NCBI RefSeq assembly: GCF_004346845.1
Contig: NZ_SMGI01000001.1
Span: forward strand, 777,116-841,115
Direction: 5' to 3'
Length of the DNA stretch: 64,000 nucleotides
Source of the DNA: Winogradskyella wandonensis
GTDB taxonomy: Bacteria > Bacteroidota > Bacteroidia > Flavobacteriales > Flavobacteriaceae
The notes under the pieces are model-generated. The model searched no databases, was not told the DNA's origin, and worked only from the letters and a program-made list of their open reading frames with translations. The position numbers and the translations under genes were made by a program. Shown here piece after piece: positions 8,919 through 16,754 of the stretch. Each line of letters opens with the position of its first letter. The stretch's first letter is position 1.

Positions 8919-11639
8919 ATGAGCGAAGAAATTAACGAACACGAAAACGAAGAAGAGTTACAGTCTAAAGACACTACTGAACCCCAAGAAACCATAACTA
9001 AGGTTACGGGCATGTACAAGGATTGGTTTTTGGATTACGCCTCTTACGTAATCTTAGAGCGCGCCGTACCCGCTATCGAAGATGGTTTTAAGCCTGTTCA
9101 GCGTCGTATTATGCATTCCATGAAAGATTTGGATGATGGACGTTACAATAAAGTAGCAAACATTGTAGGACACACCATGCAATACCATCCGCATGGCGAT
9201 GCGAGTATTGCAGATGCTATGGTACAGATAGGGCAAAAGGATTTGTTAATCGATACCCAAGGAAATTGGGGAAATATTCTTACCGGTGATAGAGCAGCGG
9301 CTTCAAGATATATAGAAGCGCGTTTATCCAAGTTTGCTCTAGACGTTGTTTATAACCCAAAGATTACAGAATGGCAAGCCTCTTACGACGGTCGCCGTAA
9401 AGAGCCAATCAATTTGCCTGTCATGTTTCCGCTGTTGTTAGCGCAAGGAGGAGAAGGTATTGCTGTAGGGCTTTCCACAAAAATATTACCCCATAATTTT
9501 ATAGAACTTATCGATGCTTCTGTTAAGCATTTAAAAGGAAAACGCTTTACGATAGTTCCAGATTTTCCAACAGCTGGAATTGCTGATTTCACCAATTACA
9601 ATGACGGAAATCGAGGAGGAAAAGTCCGTGTGCGTGCAAAAATCTCTCAGCATAGTAAGAATACGCTTGTAATTACAGAGATTCCGTTTAGTACAACCAC
9701 TCAGTCGCTTATAGATTCTATTCTTAAAGCTAATGATAAAGGCAAAATTAAGATTAAGAAGATTGAGGACAACACAGCAGCTGAGGTAGAAATCTTAGTA
9801 CATTTACCTTCTGGTATTTCACCAGATAAAACCATTGATGCACTTTACGCATTTACGAGTTGTGAAGTGTCAATTTCGCCATTAGGTTGTGTAATCGAAG
9901 ATAATAAGCCTTTGTTTATTGGTGTTTCCGAGATATTACGTCGTTCTACAGACAACACGGTACAACTCTTAAAAAGTGAACTAGAAATAAAACTAGGCGA
10001 GCTCGAAGAACAGTGGCACTTTGCATCCTTAGAACGTATTTTTATAGAAAACCGAATATACCGAGACATCGAAGAGGAAGAAACTTGGGATGGCGTTATT
10101 AATGCTATCGATAAAGGTTTAAAACCACATATCAAGCATCTTAAACGTGAAATCACAGTTGAAGACATTACGCGCTTGACTGAAATCCGAATCAAGCGTA
10201 TTTCAAAATTTGATATTGATAAAGCACAGCAAAAAATTGATGCTTTAGAGGAGCAAATTGCTGAAGTTAAGCATCACTTAGCTAATCTTATCGACTATGC
10301 TATCTCTTATTTCGAAAGATTAAAGAAAGAATACGGCGAAGGAAAAGAGCGCAAAACGGAAATCCGCATATTTGATGATGTAGATGCAACTAAGGTGGTT
10401 ATACGTAATACCAAATTGTATGTCAATAGAGAAGAAGGGTTTATAGGTACATCACTGCGAAAAGACGAATATGTTTGCGATTGTAGTGACATTGACGATA
10501 TTATTGCTTTTACCAAAGATGGTAAAATGATGGTCACCAAGGTGGATTCTAAAACCTTTATAGGTAAGGATATTATTCATGTTGCGGTCTTTAAAAAGAA
10601 AGATAAGCGTACGATTTATAACATGATTTATCGTGATGGTAAAGGTGGACCATCTTACGTTAAACGTTTTGCTGTTACCTCTATAACGCGTGACCGTGAG
10701 TACGATTTAACTAATGGAAATAAAGGTTCCGTGGTTTGGTATTTTTCTGCCAATCCAAATGGTGAAGCAGAAGTAGTTTCAGTCTTACTTCGTCAAGTAG
10801 GAAGTATTAAAAAGCTTAAATGGGATTTAGACTTTTCGGATGTATTAATAAAAGGAAGAGCATCGAAAGGTAATCTTGTTACTAAATACGCGATTAAACG
10901 TGTAGAACTTAAGGAAAAAGGTGTTTCAACTTTAAAACCACGTAAAATTTGGTTTGATGATACTGTGCAACGCCTTAATGTCGATGGTAGAGGTGAATTG
11001 ATTGGTGAGTTTAGAGGCGAAGACCGCTTGTTAATTATCAATCAGTCTGGAGTAGTAAAAACCATTATTCCAGAATTGACAACGCATTTCGATAGTGATA
11101 TGATTGTTCTAGAAAAATGGATTCCTAAAAAACCAATTTCAGCAATTTATTATAATGGCGAAAAAGAGCTGTATTACGTTAAACGTTTTCTAATTGAAAA
11201 TGAAGGAAAAGAAGAGTCGTTTATTTCGGACCATCCAAACTCTCAATTAGAAGTCGTTTCTACAGATTGGCGACCCGTTGCTGAGGTTGAGTTTACCAAA
11301 GAACGTGGTAAAGACCGAAAGCCAAATATGGAAGTCAACTTTGAAGAGTTTATCGATGTTAAGGGCATTACCGCAATGGGAAATCAGTTGACTAAGGATA
11401 AAGTGAATCAAATAGATTTAATAGAATCACTTCCGTTTGATGCACCAGAAGAAGTACATGCAGAGGATTTAGAGGTTGTTGATGAAGAGCAAGTTACCGC
11501 CGAGTCTTATAAAGTCACAGATAACGAAGTTAAGGTAAATCTAGATGTTGAATCAAAGACTGAAAAATCAAAACCAAATGATAGTAAAAACGATAATGAC
11601 TTGGATGTAGATGACTCTGGACAAGTAACATTGTTTTAA
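8919..11639 (+). CDS. parC: DNA topoisomerase IV subunit A (ParC)
   Basis: A 906-residue A subunit. The winged-helix breakage-reunion domain has VQRRIMHSM near residue 60, the quinolone-pocket segment YHPHGDAS (residues 89-96), and AAASRYIEARL with the catalytic tyrosine at residue 131. A long coiled-coil segment (about residues 350-490) precedes a C-terminal DNA-wrapping region. The last 60 residues are acidic and low in complexity. The residue matching GyrA Ser83 of E. coli is Ala95, with Asp99 at the Asp87 position. The ATG at 8919 has a good AGGAGG ribosome site. The pirin gene begins seven bases after the stop, so it is probably co-transcribed. Confidence 0.95.
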   Translation: MSEEINEHENEEELQSKDTTEPQETITKVTGMYKDWFLDYASYVILERAVPAIEDGFKPVQRRIMHSMKDLDDGRYNKVANIVGHTMQYHPHGDASIADAMVQIGQKDLLIDTQGNWGNILTGDRAAASRYIEARLSKFALDVVYNPKITEWQASYDGRRKEPINLPVMFPLLLAQGGEGIAVGLSTKILPHNFIELIDASVKHLKGKRFTIVPDFPTAGIADFTNYNDGNRGGKVRVRAKISQHSKNTLVITEIPFSTTTQSLIDSILKANDKGKIKIKKIEDNTAAEVEILVHLPSGISPDKTIDALYAFTSCEVSISPLGCVIEDNKPLFIGVSEILRRSTDNTVQLLKSELEIKLGELEEQWHFASLERIFIENRIYRDIEEEETWDGVINAIDKGLKPHIKHLKREITVEDITRLTEIRIKRISKFDIDKAQQKIDALEEQIAEVKHHLANLIDYAISYFERLKKEYGEGKERKTEIRIFDDVDATKVVIRNTKLYVNREEGFIGTSLRKDEYVCDCSDIDDIIAFTKDGKMMVTKVDSKTFIGKDIIHVAVFKKKDKRTIYNMIYRDGKGGPSYVKRFAVTSITRDREYDLTNGNKGSVVWYFSANPNGEAEVVSVLLRQVGSIKKLKWDLDFSDVLIKGRASKGNLVTKYAIKRVELKEKGVSTLKPRKIWFDDTVQRLNVDGRGELIGEFRGEDRLLIINQSGVVKTIIPELTTHFDSDMIVLEKWIPKKPISAIYYNGEKELYYVKRFLIENEGKEESFISDHPNSQLEVVSTDWRPVAEVEFTKERGKDRKPNMEVNFEEFIDVKGITAMGNQLTKDKVNQIDLIESLPFDAPEEVHAEDLEVVDEEQVTAESYKVTDNEVKVNLDVESKTEKSKPNDSKNDNDLDVDDSGQVTLF

Positions 11640-11646
11640 ACAAAAC

Positions 11647-12528
11647 ATGGCTAATAATAAACTTTTAGTAAACGAAAGACAGGCTGATTTAGGACAATTT
11701 TTGGTTGGTCGCTTATTGCCATTTCGTAAAAAGCGGCAAGTTGGGCCTTTTACATTCATAGACCACATGGGACCAGCAACTTTGGGTAATGGCAAATATG
11801 TAGATGTTGACCAGCATCCACATATTGGTTTAAGTACACTTACCTATTTATTTGAAGGTGAAATAGAACATAAAGATAGCTTGGGGAGCCACAAAATTAT
11901 CTCACCTGGTGATGTGGGTTTTATGACCTCTGGTCACGGTGTTACACATACAGAGCGTACACCAGAATTTCGAAGAACTCCTGAAAATTTTACAATGCAC
12001 GGTTACCAAATTTGGGTGGCGCTTCCAAAAGATAAAGAGGATATAGATCCTAACTTTAAATTTTATTCGAGTTCAGAGATTCCTTCATGGGAAAATGATG
12101 GCCTAAAGCTTAGATTGGTCGCTGGTAATGCTTTTGGAAAAACTTCGCCACTTCAAGGCTATTCGTCTATGTTTATGGTGGATATACTGGCAGAAGAAGA
12201 GACGACACTTAATCTAGCTAACCAGCTTAAAGGTGAAGTTGCTTTTGTTATCGTTAAGGGCGAAATTACCGAAAAAGACCATAAGGTTGAAGCTGGACAA
12301 ATGTTAATAAGTAAAACAGATGAGCAGTGCAGTATCTGCCTTGATAAAGGAACACGCCTTTTATTGTTCGGAGGAGAACCGCTACAGGAAGAGCATTTCT
12401 TGCTGTGGAATTTTGTTTCAAGTAGTAAAGAGAAACTTCAAGAAGCAAAAGAAAGATGGAAAAACAAACAATTTCCTAAAGTCCCTGGCGACAACACCTA
12501 TATCCCAATTCCTGAATTGAAGCCTTAG
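11647..12528 (+). CDS. Pirin family protein
   Basis: A 293-residue bicupin. The N-terminal cupin has the pirin signature VGPFTFIDHMGP, and the metal ligands are visible as His57 and His59 (DQHPHIG), His101 and Glu103 (GVTHTE), the same set as in human pirin. The family binds Fe(II); some members are quercetin dioxygenases and others have regulatory roles, so the activity here is open. It lies seven bases downstream of parC and converges with terC. Confidence 0.9.
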   Translation: MANNKLLVNERQADLGQFLVGRLLPFRKKRQVGPFTFIDHMGPATLGNGKYVDVDQHPHIGLSTLTYLFEGEIEHKDSLGSHKIISPGDVGFMTSGHGVTHTERTPEFRRTPENFTMHGYQIWVALPKDKEDIDPNFKFYSSSEIPSWENDGLKLRLVAGNAFGKTSPLQGYSSMFMVDILAEEETTLNLANQLKGEVAFVIVKGEITEKDHKVEAGQMLISKTDEQCSICLDKGTRLLLFGGEPLQEEHFLLWNFVSSSKEKLQEAKERWKNKQFPKVPGDNTYIPIPELKP

Positions 12529-12542
12529 ATTTTCAGTAATCT

Positions 12543-13328
12543 CTACTTCTTTCGTGCTGTTTTTTGATTCAAAAACTCTACAAACAAAGAGAATGCTATA
12601 GCAAAGTACAAGTAGCCTTTTGGTATGGCGCCAACTTCATTGCCAAAGAATTTGGTATCAGAAAGGTGTGCGGCTTCCGTAATTAGCATAAAACCAATCA
12701 AAATTAAAAATGCTAATCCTAGCACTTGCATACTTGGATGTTTGTCTATAAATTTTCTTATCGGGTTTGCAAACCCAATCATTATAATAATAGAAATTAC
12801 CACGGCTATAATCATTAATATAAGGCTGTAACTTGCATTTGGATGCAAGCCATTAGTCATACCAATTGCCGTTAGAATAGAGTCCACAGAAAATATAAAA
12901 TCAATAATTAATATTTGTACAATAGCCTGAGATAGAGAGCTAATAATTTTACCTTTAATATTATCTTCATCGTGTGTGGGCGTTTCGACTTTCTCTCTAA
13001 TTTCCGATGTACTTTTGTATATTAAGAATAACCCACCAGCAAAAAGAATAATAGCTTGCCAACTAAGATGAAGTTCTAACCATGAATTCTCAAATTCGTA
13101 AAACGGCTCTTTTAACCCAACTAAAAACGAAACAAAGAATAATAATACAATACGCTGAACCATTGCGAGTATTAGACCAATATTAGTAGCCTTGCCTCTT
13201 TGATGTTCTGGGAGCTTATTGGCAGCAATAGAAATAAAAACAATGTTATCTATACCTAAAATAATTTCTAGGAAAGTAAGCGTTAATAGGGCGATAATAG
13301 CGTCGCCAGAAAGTAAAAATTCTATCAT
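12543..13328 (-). CDS. TerC/YkoY family integral membrane protein
   Basis: A 261-residue protein with about seven hydrophobic helices and acidic residues within membrane segments (LEIILGIDNIVFIS near residues 20-33 and IDFIFSVDSILTAIG near 145-159). These repeated Asp-containing motifs mark the TerC family, whose characterised members export manganese or support metal loading of secreted enzymes. Its ATG directly abuts the stop of the upstream lipoprotein gene with no spacer, so the two are probably translated from one message. The exported substrate cannot be read from sequence. Confidence 0.85.
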   Translation of the reverse strand: MIEFLLSGDAIIALLTLTFLEIILGIDNIVFISIAANKLPEHQRGKATNIGLILAMVQRIVLLFFVSFLVGLKEPFYEFENSWLELHLSWQAIILFAGGLFLIYKSTSEIREKVETPTHDEDNIKGKIISSLSQAIVQILIIDFIFSVDSILTAIGMTNGLHPNASYSLILMIIAVVISIIIMIGFANPIRKFIDKHPSMQVLGLAFLILIGFMLITEAAHLSDTKFFGNEVGAIPKGYLYFAIAFSLFVEFLNQKTARKK

Positions 13329-13742
13329 TTAATTTTTTGTATTGTAAATTTTAAAACTACTGTCTCTAAAGGCAACGCCTCGTTCTACACGTAAAGGTCT
13401 ATTTGATTTTTTTATGGCTAATTTATACTCAAAGGTGTATGAAGAATCTGTAGTCGATAAAATTTTCATGTGTATAGCGTCATCTTCAGATGTGTTTTGC
13501 GGATTTATTTTTTTTAAGATAAACTCGCAATCATTTATCCATCGCACAGAAGACGAATCTATTTTACCATCAAAATAGTCAATACTATAGTTTTCATCCC
13601 TAATAAAATGCCCAGTTTTTTCTTCACCATTAACAGTGTAGGAGAATTTAAACGTTCCCGTTTTGTAGTCTAAGCAATTACGTTCTACGTTATAACAGCT
13701 AAAAAAAGTTATGCAAATCAGAAAAATAAAGCAACGCCTCAT
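13329..13742 (-). CDS. Small lipoprotein of unknown function
   Basis: The 137-residue product has a short lipoprotein signal ending in ITFFSC (Cys about residue 16), immediately followed by YNVERNCLDYKTGTFKF. I recall this CYNVERNC pattern from short flavobacterial proteins that are sometimes mislabelled as topoisomerase-related. Nothing here supports an enzyme function; the rest is a short beta-rich domain. It abuts terC and is preceded by its own TATTTTTG box. Confidence 0.6.
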   Translation of the reverse strand: MRRCFIFLICITFFSCYNVERNCLDYKTGTFKFSYTVNGEEKTGHFIRDENYSIDYFDGKIDSSSVRWINDCEFILKKINPQNTSEDDAIHMKILSTTDSSYTFEYKLAIKKSNRPLRVERGVAFRDSSFKIYNTKN

Positions 13743-13762
13743 AGGTATAATAAAAATTTTTA

Positions 13763-13770
13763 CAAAAATA
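13763..13770 (-). promoter_or_regulatory. Candidate -7 box for the lipoprotein-terC pair
   Basis: On the minus strand the sequence reads TATTTTTG, an exact TAnnTTTG match, 21 bases before the start at 13742. It lies between the XRE gene stop and the lipoprotein start, so the pair can be expressed independently of the regulator. Confidence 0.55.
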
Positions 13771-13785
13771 AGAATTATGTATGGC

Positions 13786-14163
13786 TTAATTCTGATAGCT
13801 CTTAAAACTTCCGTCTTTATAAATAATAATAATCTTATCTATTTCTGAAGAATTTGAAGGTTTTGAAATTTGCGTAGAAGCCTCGGGATGCGAATCAGAA
13901 AATTTAAGCTCCGACGATTTTATTTCATTTTTTGCAGACATAGGAAATTCACCTTTACCATTCATTAGCCAATATAAATCGACCTCAGAGTAGGCATGTA
14001 AAACCTTCATTACAAAATCTAAACTTGGTTTATTTCTACCAGAAAGAATATGCGAAATACTAGAACGTTGCACGCCAATTTTTTCTGCAAAACTAGATGC
14101 CGTTTCATCGTAAAAATTTATGATTTTTTGCAAGCGTTCGGTAAATTCTGTCATGTTTATCAT
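13786..14163 (-). CDS. XRE-family helix-turn-helix regulator
   Basis: A 125-residue protein with an N-terminal Cro/C1-type helix-turn-helix (about residues 8-65, including SFAEKIGVQRSSISHILSG). A variable linker follows, then a C-terminal strand pair (KIIIIYKDGSFKSYQN). ATG codons at 14163 and 14154 are both possible starts. It is transcribed divergently from the M14 peptidase gene. Its own -7 box lies inside the palindrome at 14191-14204, and a second copy of that palindrome lies before the peptidase, so autoregulation and control of the peptidase are plausible inferences. Confidence 0.8.
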   Translation of the reverse strand: MINMTEFTERLQKIINFYDETASSFAEKIGVQRSSISHILSGRNKPSLDFVMKVLHAYSEVDLYWLMNGKGEFPMSAKNEIKSSELKFSDSHPEASTQISKPSNSSEIDKIIIIYKDGSFKSYQN

Positions 14164-14190
14164 TGTAAACTTAACTTTCTTATAATATAC

Positions 14191-14204
14191 GTTACAAATG
14201 TAAC
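14191..14204. promoter_or_regulatory. Palindromic operator candidate overlapping the XRE promoter
   Basis: GTTACAAATGTAAC is a perfect 6-2-6 palindrome. Read on the minus strand it contains TACATTTG (14195-14202), a -7 box 32 bases before the XRE start. The same 12-base core TTACAAATGTAA recurs at 14416-14427. Confidence 0.55.
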
Positions 14205-14414
14205 AATAGTTGCTTTGATTAACTAAATAAAAACGATATTATAAATTTAATATATAAATTAAAACTTCATATAAAATGTTTTAAAATACTGAAAATAAAT
14301 AATTTAGTTTTTTAAATATGATTTTATTGAATTATTTTCATTCTCATGGTGTATCTCGAGTTATAATTGTAATAGTTCTGTATACATTAGTAACAAATTT
14401 TGATTAAAATCATG

Positions 14415-14428
14415 TTTACAAATGTAAA
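14415..14428. promoter_or_regulatory. Second palindromic operator candidate, before the M14 peptidase
   Basis: TTTACAAATGTAAA repeats the TTACAAATGTAA core of 14191-14204. It lies 12 bases upstream of the peptidase -7 box, where a bound repressor would block polymerase. The perfect palindrome TACAATTGTA (14431-14440) follows directly. Confidence 0.5.
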
Positions 14429-14440
14429 TTTACAATTGTA

Positions 14441-14448
14441 TACCTTTG
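14441..14448 (+). promoter_or_regulatory. -7 box for the M14 peptidase gene
   Basis: TACCTTTG is a textbook TAnnTTTG match. It ends only eight bases before the ATG at 14457, so transcription would begin at or within a few bases of that ATG. This implies a nearly leaderless message or use of the second ATG at 14466. Confidence 0.6.
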
Positions 14449-14456
14449 CAAACTAA

Positions 14457-15614
14457 ATGACTTTTATGGAACCTAGTCGGTTAACAGAATTACATAAAAT
14501 CCATAAAGAAAATTCTCTTTTAGGACGATATATTACGCTTGAAAAAATTGAACCATTAGTAAAAAAAATGGGTTCTGTTTTCGAAGTTACTACGATCGGA
14601 TTATCTGTGAATGACAAGCCAATTTATACTATTAAGGTTGGACATGGAAAGAGTAAAATTCTACTCTGGTCCCAAATGCATGGAAATGAATCTACAACAA
14701 CAAAAGCACTATTTGATTTATTAAATTGGTTTTTAACAGTCGATTCTGAGGTCAAAGCATTGTTAGAGCAATGTACATTACTAATTCTACCAATGCTAAA
14801 TCCTGATGGAGCAGAAAACTACACTCGGGTAAATGCAAATATTGTAGATTTAAATAGGGATGCACAAAACCTAACGCAGCCAGAAAGTATAGTTTTACGA
14901 AAATGTTTCGACACATTCATGCCAGATTATTGTTTTAATCTTCATGGGCAGCGTACCATATTTGGAGCTGGAAATACGGGGAATTCGGCTACACTTTCTT
15001 TTTTATCACCTGCGCAGAATATCGAAAGAACGGTGACTTTTACCAGGAAGAAGGCTATGGCTATAATTTCGTTTATATATAAAGCCCTTCAAGCAGAGCT
15101 TCCGATGTCGATAGGACGGTATGACGATGGTTTTAATCTAAACTGTGTTGGTGATACATTTCAATCCTTAGGTGCGCCAACTGTGCTTTATGAGGCAGGC
15201 CATTATAAAAATGATTACGATAGGGAAGTAACACGACTTTACGCATTTAAGGCTCTCTATTTTGGAATAAAAGCGATTTCTGATGGCATTAATCCAGCGG
15301 CACATAAAGATTACTTCTCCATCCCAGAAAATGAAAAGAACTTTTACGATATAATAATCAGAGATGTCCGTGTTTCTAAGAACGATGAAATTCCGGTAGA
15401 TATTGCTATTCAGTTTAAAGAAGTTTTAGAAAACAAAAGCATTAATTTTGTGCCTATAGTTGAGAAAATTGGACGCCTAAATAACTATTATGCGCATAAA
15501 GAAATTTTTGGAAACGGAGAACTCGTATTAAATGAGAAAAATCAGCCGTTAGAAATTACTAACGAAATCGTTTTCGTAATGTTAAATAATCGAAAAATCT
15601 TGATAAAATCTTAA
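14457..15614 (+). CDS. M14-family zinc carboxypeptidase-like protein
   Basis: A 385-residue protein without a signal peptide, hence probably cytoplasmic. It shows the M14 zinc site: His75 and Glu78 in QMHGNES, then His163 in NLHGQ. The substrate-site Asn-Arg is in DLNRDAQ (Arg134), and a probable catalytic Glu246 is in LYEAGHY. The last 110 residues form an extra domain of unknown function. M14 enzymes remove C-terminal residues from peptides or cell-wall fragments; the substrate is unknown here. It is divergent from the XRE regulator, with operator-like palindromes between them. The second ATG at 14466 may be the real start given the very close promoter. Confidence 0.85.
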   Translation: MTFMEPSRLTELHKIHKENSLLGRYITLEKIEPLVKKMGSVFEVTTIGLSVNDKPIYTIKVGHGKSKILLWSQMHGNESTTTKALFDLLNWFLTVDSEVKALLEQCTLLILPMLNPDGAENYTRVNANIVDLNRDAQNLTQPESIVLRKCFDTFMPDYCFNLHGQRTIFGAGNTGNSATLSFLSPAQNIERTVTFTRKKAMAIISFIYKALQAELPMSIGRYDDGFNLNCVGDTFQSLGAPTVLYEAGHYKNDYDREVTRLYAFKALYFGIKAISDGINPAAHKDYFSIPENEKNFYDIIIRDVRVSKNDEIPVDIAIQFKEVLENKSINFVPIVEKIGRLNNYYAHKEIFGNGELVLNEKNQPLEITNEIVFVMLNNRKILIKS

Positions 15615-15655
15615 ATATTACTCGATTTAGCTTCTTTTTATCAAAGAAAATGTCT

Positions 15656-15663
15656 TATTTTTG
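15656..15663 (+). promoter_or_regulatory. -7 box for the Lrp-type regulator
   Basis: TATTTTTG matches TAnnTTTG. It overlaps the in-frame TTG at 15661, which rules that codon out as a start and places the transcript start near 15670, before the ATG at 15688. Confidence 0.65.
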
Positions 15664-15687
15664 CATATAATTCAACAAAATTATACC

Positions 15688-16167
15688 ATGGCAAAGTTTA
15701 AATTAGACGAAATCGACCACCAAATTTTGGATATGCTTATCGATAATACGCGTATTCCTTTTACAGATATTGCAAAAAAATTATTGATTTCAGCGGGTAC
15801 TGTACATGTGCGTGTTAAGAAAATGGAAGAGGCGGGAATTATTAAAGGTTCTTCGTTGACTTTAGACTACAAAAAGTTAGGTTATTCTTTTATTGCATAC
15901 GTTGGTGTATTTTTGCAAAACACATCACAAACTAAATTTGTTTTAGAACGTATAAATCAAATTCCTTATGTCACCGTGGCTCATATTACAACTGGTAAGT
16001 TTAATATCTTCTGTAAAATAAGAGCTAAAGACACGATGCACGCTAAGGATATTATCTTTATGTTAGATGATATCGAAGGTGTTTACAGAACAGAGACTAT
16101 GATTTCGTTAGAAGAAAGTATTAACGACAAAAAGCGTTTAATGCACACTATTTTTAATGAATTATAA
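15688..16167 (+). CDS. Lrp/AsnC family transcriptional regulator
   Basis: From the ATG at 15688 the product is 159 residues. It has an N-terminal winged helix-turn-helix (EIDHQILDMLIDNTRIPFTD, then ISAGTVHVRVKKMEEAG, roughly residues 8-60). The C-terminal ligand-binding RAM domain (about 70-150) includes VTVAHITTGKFNIFCKI. Family members sense amino acids and form octamers. An in-frame TTG nine codons upstream lies inside the promoter box and is rejected. A strong terminator follows the stop, so this is a single-gene unit. Confidence 0.9.
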   Translation: MAKFKLDEIDHQILDMLIDNTRIPFTDIAKKLLISAGTVHVRVKKMEEAGIIKGSSLTLDYKKLGYSFIAYVGVFLQNTSQTKFVLERINQIPYVTVAHITTGKFNIFCKIRAKDTMHAKDIIFMLDDIEGVYRTETMISLEESINDKKRLMHTIFNEL

Positions 16168-16188
16168 ATAAAATGCAAAACAATCTGA

Positions 16189-16218
16189 AGCCTTAGCCAT
16201 ATTGCTAGGGCTTTTTTT
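16189..16218 (+). terminator. Rho-independent terminator after the Lrp gene
   Basis: AGCCTTAGC (16189-16197) pairs with GCTAGGGCT (16204-16212) with one G-T wobble and a 6-base loop, followed by a run of seven T. Confidence 0.8.
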
Positions 16219-16247
16219 ATCTTCAAGATTTAATAAAACAAGTGCTT

Positions 16248-16754
16248 ATGGATTTACTTAAAGAGGAATACAATGCTTATTATCAACCTTATATTAATTT
16301 GACTACAAATAAAGATGTAATCACAGGTTTAAAAGATAATTTAGATGCTGTGGTTCGGTTTTACAAGAGCTTACCAAAAGCAAAAGAGGAGTACGCTTAT
16401 GCCGAAGGTAAATGGACGCCAAAAGATATTTTGCTTCATATTATTGATACAGAGCGCATCTTTAGTTACCGTGCTTTGCGCATTGCTAGAGGCGATAAAA
16501 CGGAGATGGCAGGTTTTGAGCAAGACGACTACGTTTTGTCTGGAGAAGCTAATAAAAGAGATTTAAAAAGTTTAATCAAAGAGTATATAGCTGTGCGTAA
16601 TTCCACTATAACTTTATTTAATTCCTTTAATGATGAAGCGTTAAAGGCTTTAGGTAAGGCGAGTGGTTCTAATATTTCTGTTAGGGCTATAGGCTACATT
16701 ATTACTGGTCATGAGAACCACCATAACAAAGTGATACAAGAGCGGTATTTATAA
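16248..16754 (+). CDS. DinB-like (DinB_2) protein
   Basis: A 168-residue four-helix protein starting at the ATG at 16248; a GTG two codons upstream is less likely. It has the metal-site pattern of the DinB/YfiT superfamily: a His in DILLHIIDTERIFSYRALR and the pair in GHENHHNKVIQERYL near the C-terminus. Many members are thiol transferases using bacillithiol or mycothiol; bshA at 49.5 kb makes a bacillithiol link possible but unproven. Its stop meets the uvrA stop in a convergent end-to-end arrangement with no spacer. Confidence 0.8.
   Translation: MDLLKEEYNAYYQPYINLTTNKDVITGLKDNLDAVVRFYKSLPKAKEEYAYAEGKWTPKDILLHIIDTERIFSYRALRIARGDKTEMAGFEQDDYVLSGEANKRDLKSLIKEYIAVRNSTITLFNSFNDEALKALGKASGSNISVRAIGYIITGHENHHNKVIQERYL

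Noticed and set aside
9845-10195. 116-codon antisense ORF inside parC
   Set aside because: It is a shadow of a strongly conserved gene with no start signals or family resemblance.
15661-15663. TTG start for the Lrp regulator
   Set aside because: It is part of the TATTTTTG promoter box; the ATG at 15688 gives the conserved N-terminus.
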